Below are positions 5,055 through 6,428 of a DNA stretch of 6,428 nucleotides, piece after piece (the first letter of the stretch is position 1; each line of letters opens with the position of its first letter). The DNA comes from Rhodospirillales bacterium (lineage in GTDB: Bacteria > Pseudomonadota > Alphaproteobacteria > UBA8366 > JADFVY01), in assembly GCA_024644185.1 (NCBI GenBank), contig JAHELM010000155.1:1-6428 (forward strand). Direction: 5' to 3'. A program made the translations under genes and the position numbers. The notes beneath the pieces are model-generated. The model did not search any database. It was given only the letters and a program-made list of their open reading frames with translations, and was not told the origin of the DNA.

Positions 5055-5615
5055 TTGACGAATCGATTTTCATCTGGCGCCCGGGTCGGCGTCTGCATCG
5101 CCCTGATCGGTGCGCTGGCCGCGTGCAGCAGCCCCAAGGTCAGCGATTCCCTGTATCGCGACAGCGAGGTTGGCACCTCGAAGAACGTGGTGCGGTGCCG
5201 CGTCCTGGAAGTCCGCGAGGTGGCGATCCGCGAGGACGATGCGCCGGAGAAGGGTGAGATGATCGGCGCCATCGCCGGCGGCCTGCTGGGCGCCGTTCTC
5301 GGCAGCAAGGTCGGCGGCGGGGCGGGCAAGCAGATCGCCGTGCAGGCCGGCGTCACGGCGGGCGCCGTGGCCGGCGGCGCGGCCGGACGGCAGACCGCCG
5401 ACAAGATGAGCGAGCGCAAGGGCATCGAGTATTCGATCATCCTCGGCAATGGCGAAGAGCGGACGCTGGTGCAGGATTTCCTGGAGGGCGACCGCGTTGT
5501 CCAGGCCGGCGAGACCTGCCGCCTGCAGATCGCCAATGACGGCAAGAACCGTGTCCTGCCGGCCGAACAACTGCCCGACCAGATCAACGCGCCGAAGACC
5601 ACGACGGTGCGGTAA
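5055..5615 (+). CDS. slyB: SlyB-like outer-membrane lipoprotein with glycine-zipper domain
   Basis: This predicted lipoprotein has 186 residues when started at TTG 5055. Residues 1-24 form a lipoprotein signal (MTNRFSSGARVGVCIALIG, then the lipobox LAAC with Cys24 as the lipidated residue). The +2 residue is Ser, consistent with outer-membrane sorting. After a short linker (YRDSEVGTSKNVVRCRVLEV) comes a glycine-zipper hairpin, GEMIGAIAGGLLGAVLGSK...AGGAAGR (67-112), and then a small beta domain (IEYSIILGNGEERTLVQ...GETCRLQI). The order and spacing match E. coli SlyB, which is described as a PhoPQ-linked stress lipoprotein that assembles around outer-membrane proteins. The frame is open from an ATG at 4950 that overlaps the previous stop, but that start would bury the signal sequence. 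TTG at 5055 has GAGG (5043-5046) ahead and leaves a normal lipoprotein signal, so I prefer it. Cys48 and Cys155 could pair in the periplasm. Confidence 0.82.
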   Translation: MTNRFSSGARVGVCIALIGALAACSSPKVSDSLYRDSEVGTSKNVVRCRVLEVREVAIREDDAPEKGEMIGAIAGGLLGAVLGSKVGGGAGKQIAVQAGVTAGAVAGGAAGRQTADKMSERKGIEYSIILGNGEERTLVQDFLEGDRVVQAGETCRLQIANDGKNRVLPAEQLPDQINAPKTTTVR

Positions 5616-5670
5616 CAACCTCATTCGGGCCGAGGGGGGCGGTCCGTTCACCGATAAGGAGATACCGGTC

Positions 5671-6428
5671 ATGTCCCCCATTCCTTCCCCGCGTGTCGTT
5701 TCGTTCGTGCTGGTGGCGCTGATCTTCGGGTCGTCAGCCGCGGTGGCCCGGGTGCCGGAAGGTCTGGATATCGTCTTCCAGGCCTATGCCCACAAATACG
5801 AGGAGCATGTCGGCGGCGCCTTCTTCATGTCGAACGAAGGCCCGTTCGGGGCGGTTGGCCTCGACTACACCAGGAAGCTGGAAGGCGACGTCTTCTTCCG
5901 GGGGTCGACATCGCTGGCCTATGGCTCGGTCGACTACACGGGGTCGGGGACGATCGGCGGCACGCCGGATTATACGTTGATCCTGGAAGGCAGGCTGGGC
6001 CGGGAATTCGCCGTCACCGACGCCCTCTCCATCGTGCCCTGGGCCGGCCTCGGCTATCGCATGCATTACGACGACAAGGGCGGCGAGATCACCTCGACCG
6101 GCTTTTTCGGCTATGATCGGAAATCGCAATACATCTACCTGCCGCTTGCCGTCGCGTTCGATTACCGGGTCAACGAAAACTGGTCGCTGGCGCCCGAATT
6201 CGCCTACCGGTTCCTGCTCAAGGGCACGCAGACCAGCTATACCTCCGATGTCGATCCGGCCTGCTCGGACCTCGAGAACAGCCAGAAGACCGGACACGGG
6301 CTGTCGGCGACACTGACGGCCCGCACGGTCATGGGCAAGACGCCAGTCAGCTTCGGGCCGTTCATCCGCTATTGGGATGTCGCCGAATCCGATCTCGGCA
6401 TCTTCAATTGCGGCGGCACGCTGTACGG
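5671..6428 (+). CDS. Outer-membrane beta-barrel protein, 3' end beyond the window
   Basis: The reading frame starts at ATG 5671, with AAGGAG (5656-5661) nine bases ahead, and stays open for 252 codons to the window edge, so the C-terminus is missing. Residues 1-26 form a signal peptide (VVSFVLVALIFGSSAAVA, cleavage before RVPEG). The mature part is rich in alternating aromatic strands separated by Gly/Asp turns, for example YTLILEGRLGREFAV (101-115), IVPWAGLGYRMHYDD (121-135), YIYLPLAVAFDYRV (154-167) and WSLAPEFAYRFLL (171-183), as expected of a monomeric outer-membrane barrel. I cannot assign it to a named porin or transporter. Cys198 and Cys247 lie in likely loops and might pair. It follows the SlyB-like gene by 55 bases. 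The gap holds a six-pair hairpin (5626-5631 with 5641-5646) but no T run, so cotranscription is likely. Confidence 0.75.
   Translation, partial: MSPIPSPRVVSFVLVALIFGSSAAVARVPEGLDIVFQAYAHKYEEHVGGAFFMSNEGPFGAVGLDYTRKLEGDVFFRGSTSLAYGSVDYTGSGTIGGTPDYTLILEGRLGREFAVTDALSIVPWAGLGYRMHYDDKGGEITSTGFFGYDRKSQYIYLPLAVAFDYRVNENWSLAPEFAYRFLLKGTQTSYTSDVDPACSDLENSQKTGHGLSATLTARTVMGKTPVSFGPFIRYWDVAESDLGIFNCGGTLY

Noticed and set aside
4784..5602. A 272-codon minus-strand open frame opposite the end of the methyltransferase and the SlyB-like gene
   Set aside because: Low-complexity Ala/Pro/Ser/Arg product opposite two recognisable genes; no signal, motif or ribosome binding site supports it.
5734..6297. A 187-codon minus-strand open frame opposite the beta-barrel gene
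   Set aside because: The plus strand has a signal peptide, a strong ribosome binding site and a barrel pattern over the same stretch; the minus frame has none.
1..6428. CRISPR arrays, tRNA or rRNA genes, insertion sequences, integrases, attachment sites
   Set aside because: I saw no regularly spaced repeats, no tRNA-like cloverleaf, no transposase or integrase coding region, and no terminal inverted repeats with target duplications.

Overview
The window is GC-rich, gene-dense DNA with a Gram-negative character: two outer-membrane beta-barrel genes, one outer-membrane lipoprotein, several exported proteins, and short gaps with clear Shine-Dalgarno sites. Protein style and base composition suggest an alphaproteobacterium, possibly Rhodospirillales-like. 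That placement is an inference from protein resemblance and GC content; no rRNA or other marker gene is present.

Layout, left to right. (1) A small sulfur-carrier gene of the TusA family (99-326) ends in a good intrinsic terminator (388-424). (2) A gene-free stretch of 407 bases follows. It holds that terminator, an AT-rich patch with a 12-base perfect palindrome and a possible promoter, and then a GC-rich leader that can fold into a long two-part stem ending four bases before the next ribosome binding site. (3) A FadL/OMPP1-type outer-membrane transporter (734-2029) has its own terminator. (4) An OsmC-family thiol protein (2210-2635) ends exactly where a convergent DUF1287 gene (2636-3280, minus strand) ends, with no bases between the two stop codons. 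(5) A divergent intergenic region carries a perfect TATAAT overlapped and followed by two copies of a 10-base direct repeat. It precedes a translationally coupled pair: a CmoA-like enzyme (carboxy-SAM synthase family, 3446-4237) and a membrane methyltransferase of the isoprenylcysteine/phospholipid methyltransferase superfamily (4234-4953). (6) A SlyB-like glycine-zipper lipoprotein, most likely starting at TTG (5055-5615), is followed by an outer-membrane beta-barrel gene that runs off the right edge (5671 to beyond 6428).

Most of the genes look like ordinary chromosomal housekeeping or envelope genes. I see no mobile element, CRISPR array, tRNA or rRNA. The points that deserve a second look are the cmoA-like gene coupled to a membrane methyltransferase instead of cmoB, the structured leader of the FadL-type gene, the repeat-flanked -10 box in front of the cmoA-like gene, and the SlyB/beta-barrel pairing.
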